Origin: an uncultured Pseudomonadota bacterium
GTDB taxonomy: Bacteria > Pseudomonadota > Gammaproteobacteria > Burkholderiales > Rhodocyclaceae
DNA: 5,902 nt
Direction of reading: 5' to 3'
Assembly (NCBI GenBank): GCA_946479855.1
Contig: CAMLHL010000110.1
Coordinates: forward strand, 1 to 5,902
A program made the position numbers and the translations under genes. Numbering within the stretch: position 1 is the first letter of the stretch; each line of letters starts with the position of its first letter. The notes beneath the pieces were generated by a model. That model worked only from the letters and a program-made list of their open reading frames with translations, made no database searches and was not told the DNA's origin. Positions 1 to 5,902 of this stretch are shown one piece after another.

Positions 1-36
1 GCCGACGCGCTGCTCAAGGAAATCAACCAGAAATGA
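1..36 (+). CDS. ccmH: C-terminal end of probable cytochrome c maturation protein CcmH (partial)
   Basis: Only the last 11 codons are in the window, reading ADALLKEINQK and ending in TGA at 34-36. The sequence alone is too short to identify. The call rests on position: the stop overlaps the start of ccmI as ATGA, and in proteobacterial ccm clusters the gene directly before ccmI is normally ccmH (the CcmL-like thiol oxidoreductase that keeps the apocytochrome CXXCH cysteines reduced). A charged, helical C-terminal tail is compatible with CcmH. The overlap implies translational coupling to ccmI. Confidence 0.55.
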   Translation, partial: ADALLKEINQK

Positions 37-884
37 CCCAGTTCGCCATTTTCGCCATCCTGTTGATCGTGGTGGTTGCCGCCTTCGTCCTGCCGCCGCT
101 CTGGCTCGGCCTGCGCGCCCCCAAGCCGCAAACCGACCGCAAGGCAGCCAACCTCGCCATCTTCCGCGACCAGCTGGCCGAGCTCGGCGCCGAGAACGCC
201 GAAGGCTCGCTGGCCGAGGCCGACTTCGAGCAAGCCAAGCGCGAGTTGCAGCGCCGCCTGCTGGAAGAAGTCGAACCGGCCGTTGCCGATGCCGCCACCC
301 CGGCTACCCATGGCCCAAGCCGCAAGACGGCCATTGCCATCCTGCTCCTGCTGCCCATCCTCGCCCTGTTCGGCTACGGACTCCTTGGCAATCCGCGGGC
401 GCTCGACCCGACGCAGACGGCTGCCCAGGCGCCAATGCCGCAAATGTCGCCGGAAAAGATCAATGAAATGGTCGCCAAGCTGGCCGAGAAGATGAAAGCC
501 AACCCGGACGACATGCAGGGCTGGCTGATGCTGGCCCGTTCCTACAAATCGCTGGGCCGTTACGACGAAGCGGTGCAGGCCTACGCCAAGGCGGAAAAGG
601 CCATCAACGACAATCCTGACTTGCTGGCCAGCTATGCCGAAACGATCGCCATGGCCAACGGCAAGGGGCTGCAGGGCAAGCCGACCCAACTGATCGAACG
701 GGCCCTGCAGATTGATCCCAAGCACGGCCACAGCCTTTTCCTGGCCGGCGCCGCCGCGATGGAAGCGGGCGACAAGCAGAAGGGGATCGCCTACTGGGAA
801 GCCCTGCTACCGCAAATCGAACCCGGCTCCGAGATCGATCAGATACTGCGCCAGGGCATCGAGAAGATGAAGGCAGGAAAGTAG
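33..884 (+). CDS. ccmI: Cytochrome c biogenesis TPR protein CcmI (short form)
   Basis: CcmI belongs to the System I (Ccm) pathway. In this family it is the membrane-bound chaperone that captures apocytochrome c in the periplasm and hands it to the CcmF/CcmH haem ligation complex. The 283-aa protein shows the expected layout: a first membrane helix at about residues 4-28, a charged, coiled-coil-like cytoplasmic loop at about 35-82, a second membrane helix at about 99-118, then a periplasmic part with tetratricopeptide-like repeats. The clearest TPR covers about 160-190 (W164, L167, A168, Y171, G175, Y177, A180, Y184); weaker helical pairs follow at about 194-230 and 233-262. Many CcmI proteins are near 400 aa, so this is a short form with a reduced C-terminal domain. 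The ATG overlaps the preceding stop (ATGA), and an AAGGAA at 16-21 may serve as its ribosome binding site. Identification is by domain layout and context. Confidence 0.9.
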   Translation: MTQFAIFAILLIVVVAAFVLPPLWLGLRAPKPQTDRKAANLAIFRDQLAELGAENAEGSLAEADFEQAKRELQRRLLEEVEPAVADAATPATHGPSRKTAIAILLLLPILALFGYGLLGNPRALDPTQTAAQAPMPQMSPEKINEMVAKLAEKMKANPDDMQGWLMLARSYKSLGRYDEAVQAYAKAEKAINDNPDLLASYAETIAMANGKGLQGKPTQLIERALQIDPKHGHSLFLAGAAAMEAGDKQKGIAYWEALLPQIEPGSEIDQILRQGIEKMKAGK

Positions 885-887
885 GAG
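883..887 (+). promoter_or_regulatory. Ribosome binding site supporting the GTG start of napF
   Basis: AGGAG lies 7 nt before the GTG at 895 and overlaps the ccmI stop codon TAG (882-884). The spacing is near ideal and no in-frame ATG follows in the N-terminal part of napF, so it decides the non-ATG start. Confidence 0.75.
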
Positions 888-894
888 TCACGGC

Positions 895-1374
895 GTGGTC
901 GATCTGTCCCGCCGCGGCTTTCTCCGCGGTCGACCGCGCCCGAAGGCCGAAATCCGGCCGCCCTGGGCCTTGCCCGAGAGCGCATTCAGCGATCGCTGCA
1001 CCCGCTGCAACGACTGCCTGAAGGCCTGCCCGCAAGGCATCCTGGTCGCCGGCGACGGGGCCTACCCGACCGTTGATTTCAGCCGCGGCGAATGCACCTT
1101 CTGCGCCGATTGCGTCACTGCCTGCCAACCCCGGGCGCTGAGCCGCGACAACGACGATGCCGCCCCCTGGCCCTACCGGGCCCGGGTCAGCGATGCCTGC
1201 CTGCCGAAAAAGGGTGTCGAATGCCGTATTTGCGGCGATTTCTGCGACGCCAGGGCCATTCGCTTCCAGCCACGACTGGGCGGCAACCCCATTCCCGACA
1301 TCGATCTGGAAACCTGCACGGGCTGCGGCGCCTGTGTCGCGCCCTGTCCGGCCACGGCCATCAGCATCCGCTAG
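895..1374 (+). CDS. napF: Ferredoxin-type protein NapF of periplasmic nitrate reductase
   Basis: This is a 159-aa cytoplasmic iron-sulfur protein associated with the Nap system; in E. coli NapF interacts with the catalytic subunit NapA and is thought to help its cofactor or Fe-S maturation before export. Four cysteine groups are visible: C35-C38-C41-C45, C67-C70-C73-C77, an atypical C102-C110-C113-C117, and C141-C144-C147-C151. This includes the irregular third group and closely resembles E. coli NapF (about 164 aa), as does the N-terminal SRRGFLRG followed by the RPPW segment. The SRRGFLRG stretch looks like a Tat motif, but no hydrophobic segment follows, so I do not call a signal peptide. 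The GTG start is set by AGGAG at 883-887. It sits 10 nt after ccmI, so it is probably co-transcribed with the ccm genes. No other nap gene is in view. The stop overlaps that of the convergent small gene. Confidence 0.92.
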   Translation: MVDLSRRGFLRGRPRPKAEIRPPWALPESAFSDRCTRCNDCLKACPQGILVAGDGAYPTVDFSRGECTFCADCVTACQPRALSRDNDDAAPWPYRARVSDACLPKKGVECRICGDFCDARAIRFQPRLGGNPIPDIDLETCTGCGACVAPCPATAISIR

Positions 1375-1643
1375 GCGCCCCCGTCATCCTCTGCTGGCGG
1401 TGGAACGAGCGGCGGCGGCGAAAAGCCGAGTTCCAGCATCTCCGCCTCCAGCTTGATCCGCAGAATCAGCAGCCCCTGCAGCGATTCGCGCGCCTTGTCG
1501 GCAACCCAACCGTCATGATGAAGGCGCAGGCAAGCATCGATCTCGCTGCGTTTGGCCAGATCGACGCCGCAGACTGCGGCGTAATGACGAATCTCGTTAT
1601 CGAGATCGGCCAATTCGCGATCATAATGTTCAAATCCGCTCAT
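1371..1643 (-). CDS. Small conserved-looking hypothetical protein, 90 aa
   Basis: I do not recognise this protein. From the ATG at 1643 it is 90 aa and predicted soluble: a mostly helical, charged body (residues about 5-72), two cysteines (C25, C38), an HHDGW segment at 42-46, a helix at about 48-72 with coiled-coil character, and a proline-rich acidic tail (PPP at 76-78 and 81-83, then AEDDGGA). There is no signal peptide or membrane segment. An in-frame TTG at 1673 would add 10 residues (MIDLPGYAQT), but it would overlap the start codon of the divergent gene and has no better ribosome site, so I prefer the ATG. Neither start has a strong Shine-Dalgarno; a GGGG lies 12 nt before the ATG. It is head-to-head with the 511-aa gene and tail-to-tail with napF, which shows it has its own promoter. 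Its gap-filling fit between two convincing genes is the main evidence that it is real. Confidence 0.68.
   Translation of the reverse strand: MSGFEHYDRELADLDNEIRHYAAVCGVDLAKRSEIDACLRLHHDGWVADKARESLQGLLILRIKLEAEMLELGFSPPPLVPPPAEDDGGA
1600..1627 (+). promoter_or_regulatory. Candidate sigma-70 promoter for the 511-aa gene
   Basis: TCGAGA at 1600-1605 (4 of 6 matches to TTGACA) and CATAAT at 1622-1627 (5 of 6 matches to TATAAT) are separated by 16 nt. They lie 46 nt before the ATG at 1673 and inside the 5' part of the divergent small gene. This AT-richer patch is the best promoter-like site I see, but such matches arise by chance. Confidence 0.28.
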
Positions 1644-1659
1644 GGTTTGAGCATACCCC

Positions 1660-1665
1660 GGAAGG
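1660..1665 (+). promoter_or_regulatory. Ribosome binding site of the 511-aa gene
   Basis: GGAAGG lies 7 nt before the ATG at 1673. It supports this start over later in-frame ATG codons, and argues that the 1644-1672 stretch is the leader of the + strand gene rather than the N-terminus of the divergent gene. Confidence 0.6.
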
Positions 1666-1672
1666 TCTATCA

Positions 1673-3208
1673 ATGCACTGGTTAACCCTGCCCGAACCGC
1701 GCAAGAACATCGACCTTGCCTTTGCTGACCCAGCGTCGGCCAACGCCTGGCTGGAGAGCCAGCCGAAAACCCAGCCGCTGCACATGCTGGCTGCCCTCGC
1801 CATGCAGATCGAGGCCATCGATGCCGCCGACCTGCCGCCGGAATCGGCCATCGAGCTGCTCAACCTGCTGCGCACCAGCGCGGCACCGGCCCAGCAGGCC
1901 ATCGAACCACGTTACCTGCGCAAGGCGCTGCCGATGCCGGATGAGGATCAGCGCATTTTCGAACTGGCCCAGCGCCTCTGGCTGCGTCTTGGCGTTGCCT
2001 ATCTGCGCCGGGTGCCCAGCCTCGCCCCGACCGCAAAAGGCCTGCCCCTGAATCGCGCCGCCTGTGCTTTCCGGATGGCCGAATACTGCCACTTCCTCGC
2101 CGCCCGCGAGTGCCCCCCCCTGCTTGATCGGCTACTGTTCGCCGTCCTCGCCGAGGCCGAAACCGCCGGGCTGACGCACCAGCCGCTGGCCGACCCCGAT
2201 TTCCGCCATCTCGGCGAAGCCAATATCGCCGGCCACCTGGCCTGGGCCTTCATGCTGCGCCTGATCGACCCCTATCGCCTGTCCGCCCCGCAACTGGCCG
2301 TCGCCAACCGGGCGATCAGCCGCTGGCGGGAACTAACCGTTTTCCGGCGGACGCCCGAGGACGACCCTAAGGCCCACTCGGTCGACCTCACGCCGCTGTT
2401 CGGCGCCACGCTACCGGACGAAGTACCGCGCTGGCTGGAAATCCGCAAGGTCACCCGCAAGATCAACCAGCGGATTGCGGCCCTGCAGAACGGCGACACC
2501 CCGGAAGCGCTGAAACTCGGCCGCGAACTTTCGGCCGCCGCCTGCATCCGCCTGCTGCGCCAGATCGAGGCCAGCCTTGATGCACAAGTCCGGCAGGCGG
2601 CGACGGAAATCGGCGAAATCGAAATCACCTTCGGCGCCGAGAATGCTTATGCCGTGTTTGCCGGCGAAATACTCAACCGGGGCGACGCCATGGACAGCAG
2701 CAGCGCGACGCTGGCCCACCAGCGCGTCGCCATGTTCGGTTTCGACCGCGTTTCGAGCCTGCCGACCGCCGTCAAGAAACTGGACGTGCCCGGCGAGAAC
2801 TGGACGCTGGTCGACGGCAAGGCGCTGCGCCCCGTCGACCGCGAAGGCGCCCGTCGCCTGTCGCCCTGCCTGATCGCTTCGGTGCGCCAGGGCGTGCCCT
2901 GCCTGGGCGTCATGCAAGGCCTGCAAGCCAATGCCGGCGGCGCCCTGAGCGCCGATCTCGTGTGGTATGACGAAGCGATCGAGGCGACCCGGCTGGCCAA
3001 ACCGCAAGGGCAGGACAAGCAGGCGCCGAACATCCCGGTCTTTCTGCTGCGCCATGGCGATACGCTTTCGATGATCGTTCCAGCGACCGCCGGCGTGCGC
3101 CTGTTCAGCACCCTGGCGCTGGCAGGAAGCTCGGTCGGCAACGTCGCCCCCACCGAAATCCTGGAACGCGGCATCGATTTCGTCCGCTACGCCGTCAAAG
3201 CACAATGA
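1673..3208 (+). CDS. Hypothetical protein, 511 aa, with possible degenerate PilZ-like C-terminal domain
   Basis: I cannot name this protein with confidence. It is long, has a good ribosome site, normal codon use for the window, and a terminator directly after the stop, so it is a real gene. There is no signal peptide or membrane helix, so it is probably cytoplasmic. Residues about 35-340 are rich in amphipathic helices (for example 95-112, 128-165, 182-222, 253-314). Residues about 370-511 look beta-rich: ENWTLVDGKALRP at 375-387, a segment reading CLIASVRQGVPCLGVMQGLQ at 399-418, VFLLRHGDTLSMIVP at 456-470, and ILERGIDFVRYAV at 496-508. This order of strands resembles C-terminal regions of betaproteobacterial proteins related to PilZ (c-di-GMP binding) domains, but the RxxxR and D/NxSxxG ligand motifs are not evident, so binding of c-di-GMP is doubtful. 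That resemblance is from memory and is inference. An 8-C run lies at 2113-2120. It is divergent from the 90-aa gene. Confidence 0.85.
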   Translation: MHWLTLPEPRKNIDLAFADPASANAWLESQPKTQPLHMLAALAMQIEAIDAADLPPESAIELLNLLRTSAAPAQQAIEPRYLRKALPMPDEDQRIFELAQRLWLRLGVAYLRRVPSLAPTAKGLPLNRAACAFRMAEYCHFLAARECPPLLDRLLFAVLAEAETAGLTHQPLADPDFRHLGEANIAGHLAWAFMLRLIDPYRLSAPQLAVANRAISRWRELTVFRRTPEDDPKAHSVDLTPLFGATLPDEVPRWLEIRKVTRKINQRIAALQNGDTPEALKLGRELSAAACIRLLRQIEASLDAQVRQAATEIGEIEITFGAENAYAVFAGEILNRGDAMDSSSATLAHQRVAMFGFDRVSSLPTAVKKLDVPGENWTLVDGKALRPVDREGARRLSPCLIASVRQGVPCLGVMQGLQANAGGALSADLVWYDEAIEATRLAKPQGQDKQAPNIPVFLLRHGDTLSMIVPATAGVRLFSTLALAGSSVGNVAPTEILERGIDFVRYAVKAQ

Positions 3209-3234
3209 AAAAGGCCCGCCTTTCGGCGGGCCTT
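3208..3234. terminator. Bidirectional intrinsic terminator between convergent genes
   Basis: A perfect 10-bp inverted repeat, AAGGCCCGCC at 3211-3220 and GGCGGGCCTT at 3225-3234, closes a TTTC loop and begins right after the stop of the 511-aa gene. Read on the - strand the GC stem is followed by TTTTT (complement of 3208-3212), a good terminator for the pcc operon. Read on the + strand the T tract is poor (CCTTGCTTGC), so termination there relies on the stem. Confidence 0.88.
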
Positions 3235-3258
3235 GCTTGCAGCGTTAAATGCTAGCTC

Positions 3259-3292
3259 CCGGCAATGTTGCCTGCCGGTCACGGTCGACCGT
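3259..3292. repeat. Cluster of short inverted repeats in the convergent spacer
   Basis: CCGGCA (3259-3264) pairs with TGCCGG (3273-3278), and a nested alternative GGCAA-TG-TTGCC spans 3261-3272. Next to it is a perfect 12-bp palindrome, ACGGTCGACCGT, at 3281-3292. In the untranslated tail of the pcc transcript these could fold into hairpins. The function is unknown, and a protein binding site cannot be told from chance. Confidence 0.4.
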
Positions 3293-3293
3293 C

Positions 3294-3311
3294 AAAAACG
3301 GCCAAAACCGT
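3294..3311 (-). terminator. Weak possible terminator hairpin directly after pccA
   Basis: On the - strand, ACGG (from 3311) and CCGT (to 3298) form a 4-bp stem with a 6-nt loop, followed by TTTTT (3298-3294, its first T shared with the stem). The stem is short, so it is at best a minor site ahead of the strong hairpin at 3208-3234. Confidence 0.2.
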
Positions 3312-5314
3312 CACTCGAACTCAACGATGATCTGATCCACCGTCAGGCTTTCGCCGGCCGCCGCCGAGATCTTCTTGACCTTGCAGTCCTGGTCGGCCTT
3401 GAGGATGTTTTCCATCTTCATCGCTTCAATGACCGCCAGTTTCTCGCCGGCCTTCACTTCCTGACCGACCTTGACCGCCACTTCGCGGAGCAGGCCAGGC
3501 ATCGGGGACAACAGGAACTTGGAGAGATCGGGGGCCGGCTTGTCGGGCATCAGGGCCAGCAATTCGGCGGCACGGGCGCTCATCACCATGAAGTCGGCGC
3601 GGGTGCCCCAATGGAACAGGGAGTACTTGGTCTTGTGGCGCTCGATCTGCAGCGTGAATTCCTGACCGTTGCAGGTGCCGTTGAACAGCGATTCGCCCAG
3701 TTTCCAGTCGGACAGGATCTCGTAGTTCTCGCCCTTGTACTCGATGTGATAGCCCCCCGGAACCGGCCGGGCGACGACACTGTGGTTCTCGTTGCCGTTC
3801 GGGTTCAGCCGGACGACGCACCAGTGGTCGCCGACGATGCGCTCGTGGCCCTGCAGCTGGCCGGACACTGAAGCGCCGCGGTCAGTGTAGGCGCGATAGA
3901 CATAGGCGGCGACGGAAACCAGCAGAGCCGGATCGTCGTGCGGCACCATCGAGGCGTCAAAGCCCTTCGGGTATTCCTTGGCGATGAAGCTGGTATCGAA
4001 AATGCCGGACTGGAAGCGCGGATGCTGCATCAGCGCCGCCTGGAACGGGATGTTCGAAGAGATGCCGCGAATGACGAAGCCGTTCAGCGCATCGCGCATG
4101 CGGGCGATGGCCTGGTCGCGGGTGGCGCCATGCACGATCAGCTTGGCGATCATCGAATCGTAGTACATCGAGATCTCGCCGCCGTCGTAGACGCCGGTAT
4201 CGACGCGCACCTGGCCCGGGATGTCCTTCGGCGGCTGGAACTTGACCAGACGGCCGGTGGACGGCAGAAAGCCGCGGAACGGGTCTTCGGCGTTGATCCG
4301 GCATTCCATGGCCCAGCCGTTGATGCCAACGTCGGCCTGCGTAATCGGCAGCTTTTCGCCGTAGGCGACGCGGATCATCTGCTCGACCAGGTCGAGGCCG
4401 GTGATCAGTTCGGTGACCGGGTGTTCGACCTGCAGGCGGGTGTTCATTTCCAGGAAGTAGAACTCCTTGGTCGCACCCGACACCACGAATTCGACCGTAC
4501 CGGCCGACTCGTAATTGACCGCGCGGGCCAGCGCCACGGCCTGTTCGCCCATCGCCTTGCGCATCTCGGGATCGACGAAGGGGCTCGGCGCCTCTTCGAT
4601 GACCTTCTGGTGACGACGCTGGATCGAGCAGTCGCGCTCGTTCAGGTAGACGTAGTTGCCGTGCGAGTCGCCGAGCACCTGGATTTCGATGTGGCGCGGT
4701 TCGAGCACGTACTTCTCGATGAAGACGCGGTCGTCGCCGAAGGAGTTGCGCGCTTCGTTGACGCAGGACGAGAAGCCTTCGTGCGCCTCGGCATCGTTGT
4801 AGGCGACGCGCAGGCCCTTGCCGCCGCCGCCGGCGGAGGCCTTGATCATCACCGGGTAGCCGATACCCTGGGCGATCTTCACCGCTTCGTCCGGACCGGC
4901 GATGGCATCGTTGTAGCCGGGGATGGTGTTGACCTGGGCGGCGATGGCCAGTTTCTTGGACTCGATCTTGTCGCCCATCTTGGCGACCGAGTAGTGCTTC
5001 GGCCCGATGAACTTGATGCCCTCTTCTTCCAGGCGGCGCGAGAACTCGGCGTTCTCGGACAGGAAACCGTAGCCCGGATGGACGGCCTGCGCCCCGGTCT
5101 GCTTGCAGGCCGCGATGATCTTGTCCATGACCAGGTAGGACTCTTTCGAGGCGGCCGGGCCGATGCAGACGGCTTCGTCGGCCAGGTCGACGTGCAGCGC
5201 GTCCTTGTCGGCCTCGGAATAGACGGCAACCGTCTTGATGCCCATCTTGCGGGCGGTCTTGATGACGCGGCAGGCGATTTCGCCGCGGTTGGCAATCAGA
5301 ATCTTGGTAAACAT
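3311..5314 (-). CDS. pccA: Propionyl-CoA carboxylase alpha subunit (biotin carboxylase plus biotin carrier)
   Basis: This 667-aa subunit carboxylates its own biotin using ATP and bicarbonate; the beta subunit then moves the carboxyl group to the acyl-CoA, giving methylmalonyl-CoA from propionyl-CoA. Domains in order: biotin carboxylase N-terminal domain about 1-115 (ILIANRGEIACR at 5-16, HPGYGFLSEN at 79-88), ATP-grasp about 116-330 with the glycine-rich GGGGKG at 162-167 and the EMNTRLQVEHPVTE segment at 289-302, biotin carboxylase C-terminal domain about 335-445, a linking BT-type domain about 450-595, and the biotinyl domain 598-667 with EAMKMEN, biotinylated on K633. The length and the fused carrier fit PccA rather than the ~450-aa AccC. 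Methylcrotonyl- or geranyl-CoA carboxylase alpha subunits share this layout; the PccB-type partner upstream favours PCC. The ATG has AGGGAG (5330-5325) 10 nt upstream and a closer AGGA. It follows pccB by 21 bp, so it is operonic. No key residue is missing. Confidence 0.93.
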   Translation of the reverse strand: MFTKILIANRGEIACRVIKTARKMGIKTVAVYSEADKDALHVDLADEAVCIGPAASKESYLVMDKIIAACKQTGAQAVHPGYGFLSENAEFSRRLEEEGIKFIGPKHYSVAKMGDKIESKKLAIAAQVNTIPGYNDAIAGPDEAVKIAQGIGYPVMIKASAGGGGKGLRVAYNDAEAHEGFSSCVNEARNSFGDDRVFIEKYVLEPRHIEIQVLGDSHGNYVYLNERDCSIQRRHQKVIEEAPSPFVDPEMRKAMGEQAVALARAVNYESAGTVEFVVSGATKEFYFLEMNTRLQVEHPVTELITGLDLVEQMIRVAYGEKLPITQADVGINGWAMECRINAEDPFRGFLPSTGRLVKFQPPKDIPGQVRVDTGVYDGGEISMYYDSMIAKLIVHGATRDQAIARMRDALNGFVIRGISSNIPFQAALMQHPRFQSGIFDTSFIAKEYPKGFDASMVPHDDPALLVSVAAYVYRAYTDRGASVSGQLQGHERIVGDHWCVVRLNPNGNENHSVVARPVPGGYHIEYKGENYEILSDWKLGESLFNGTCNGQEFTLQIERHKTKYSLFHWGTRADFMVMSARAAELLALMPDKPAPDLSKFLLSPMPGLLREVAVKVGQEVKAGEKLAVIEAMKMENILKADQDCKVKKISAAAGESLTVDQIIVEFE

Positions 5315-5335
5315 ATTCCTTTTTCTCCCTGACGC

Positions 5336-5902
<567 letters not shown>

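Noticed and set aside
604..1128. 174-aa - strand open frame opposite ccmI and napF
   Set aside because: It is antisense to two identified genes and shows no domain.
1644..1673. TTG start at 1673 for the small - strand gene
   Set aside because: It would place the start inside the start codon of the divergent gene and over its ribosome site. It has no better Shine-Dalgarno than the ATG at 1643, although it cannot be excluded.
1092..1685. 197-aa + strand open frame spanning napF and the small gene
   Set aside because: It overlaps the convincing four-cluster napF in another frame and then runs antisense to the 90-aa gene; R- and L-rich low-quality protein.
2411..3205. 264-aa open frame on the - strand opposite the 511-aa gene
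   Set aside because: It is antisense to a gene with a good ribosome site and terminator, and its G-, A-, D- and Q-rich composition looks like a shadow frame.
3938..5332. 464-aa open frame on the + strand opposite pccA
   Set aside because: It lies wholly antisense to a clear pccA gene. Its composition (runs of D, V, H, A, L, G) is the usual mirror of GC-rich codons, and no ribosome site or recognisable domain is seen.

Overview
The window is a GC-rich (about 60-65% by eye), densely coded bacterial chromosome segment. A CcmH/CcmI-type cytochrome c maturation cluster joined to a NapF ferredoxin, plus a PccB-PccA type biotin-dependent carboxylase, points to a respiratory, probably denitrifying proteobacterium. 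The gene set fits Betaproteobacteria, most likely Rhodocyclales (Dechloromonas/Azospira-like). That placement is inference from gene content and protein style, not from a database search.

Left region (1-1374, + strand): the last codons of a probable ccmH overlap the start of ccmI (ATGA), and ccmI is followed 10 nt later by a GTG-started napF. This looks like the tail of one operon that matures c-type cytochromes and supports periplasmic nitrate reductase: CcmI handles apocytochromes on the periplasmic side, while NapF is a cytoplasmic iron-sulfur protein of the Nap system.

Middle region (1371-3234): a small unrecognised gene on the - strand (about 90 aa) ends tail-to-tail with napF, their stop codons sharing a CTAG. 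It is head-to-head with a 511-aa + strand gene of unknown function whose last ~135 residues loosely resemble degenerate PilZ-like domains. The 511-aa gene is followed at once by a strong hairpin that can terminate transcription from both directions.

Right region (3235-5902, - strand): a 76-bp spacer with several short inverted repeats, then pccA and the C-terminal part of pccB, read right to left as pccB-pccA with a 21-bp gap. Together they form an acyl-CoA carboxylase, most likely propionyl-CoA carboxylase, which makes methylmalonyl-CoA.

I found no mobile element, CRISPR array, tRNA or rRNA gene. Most of the window is ordinary core metabolism; the least explained part is the divergent pair in the middle. 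I do not see convincing evidence for a new multi-gene system.
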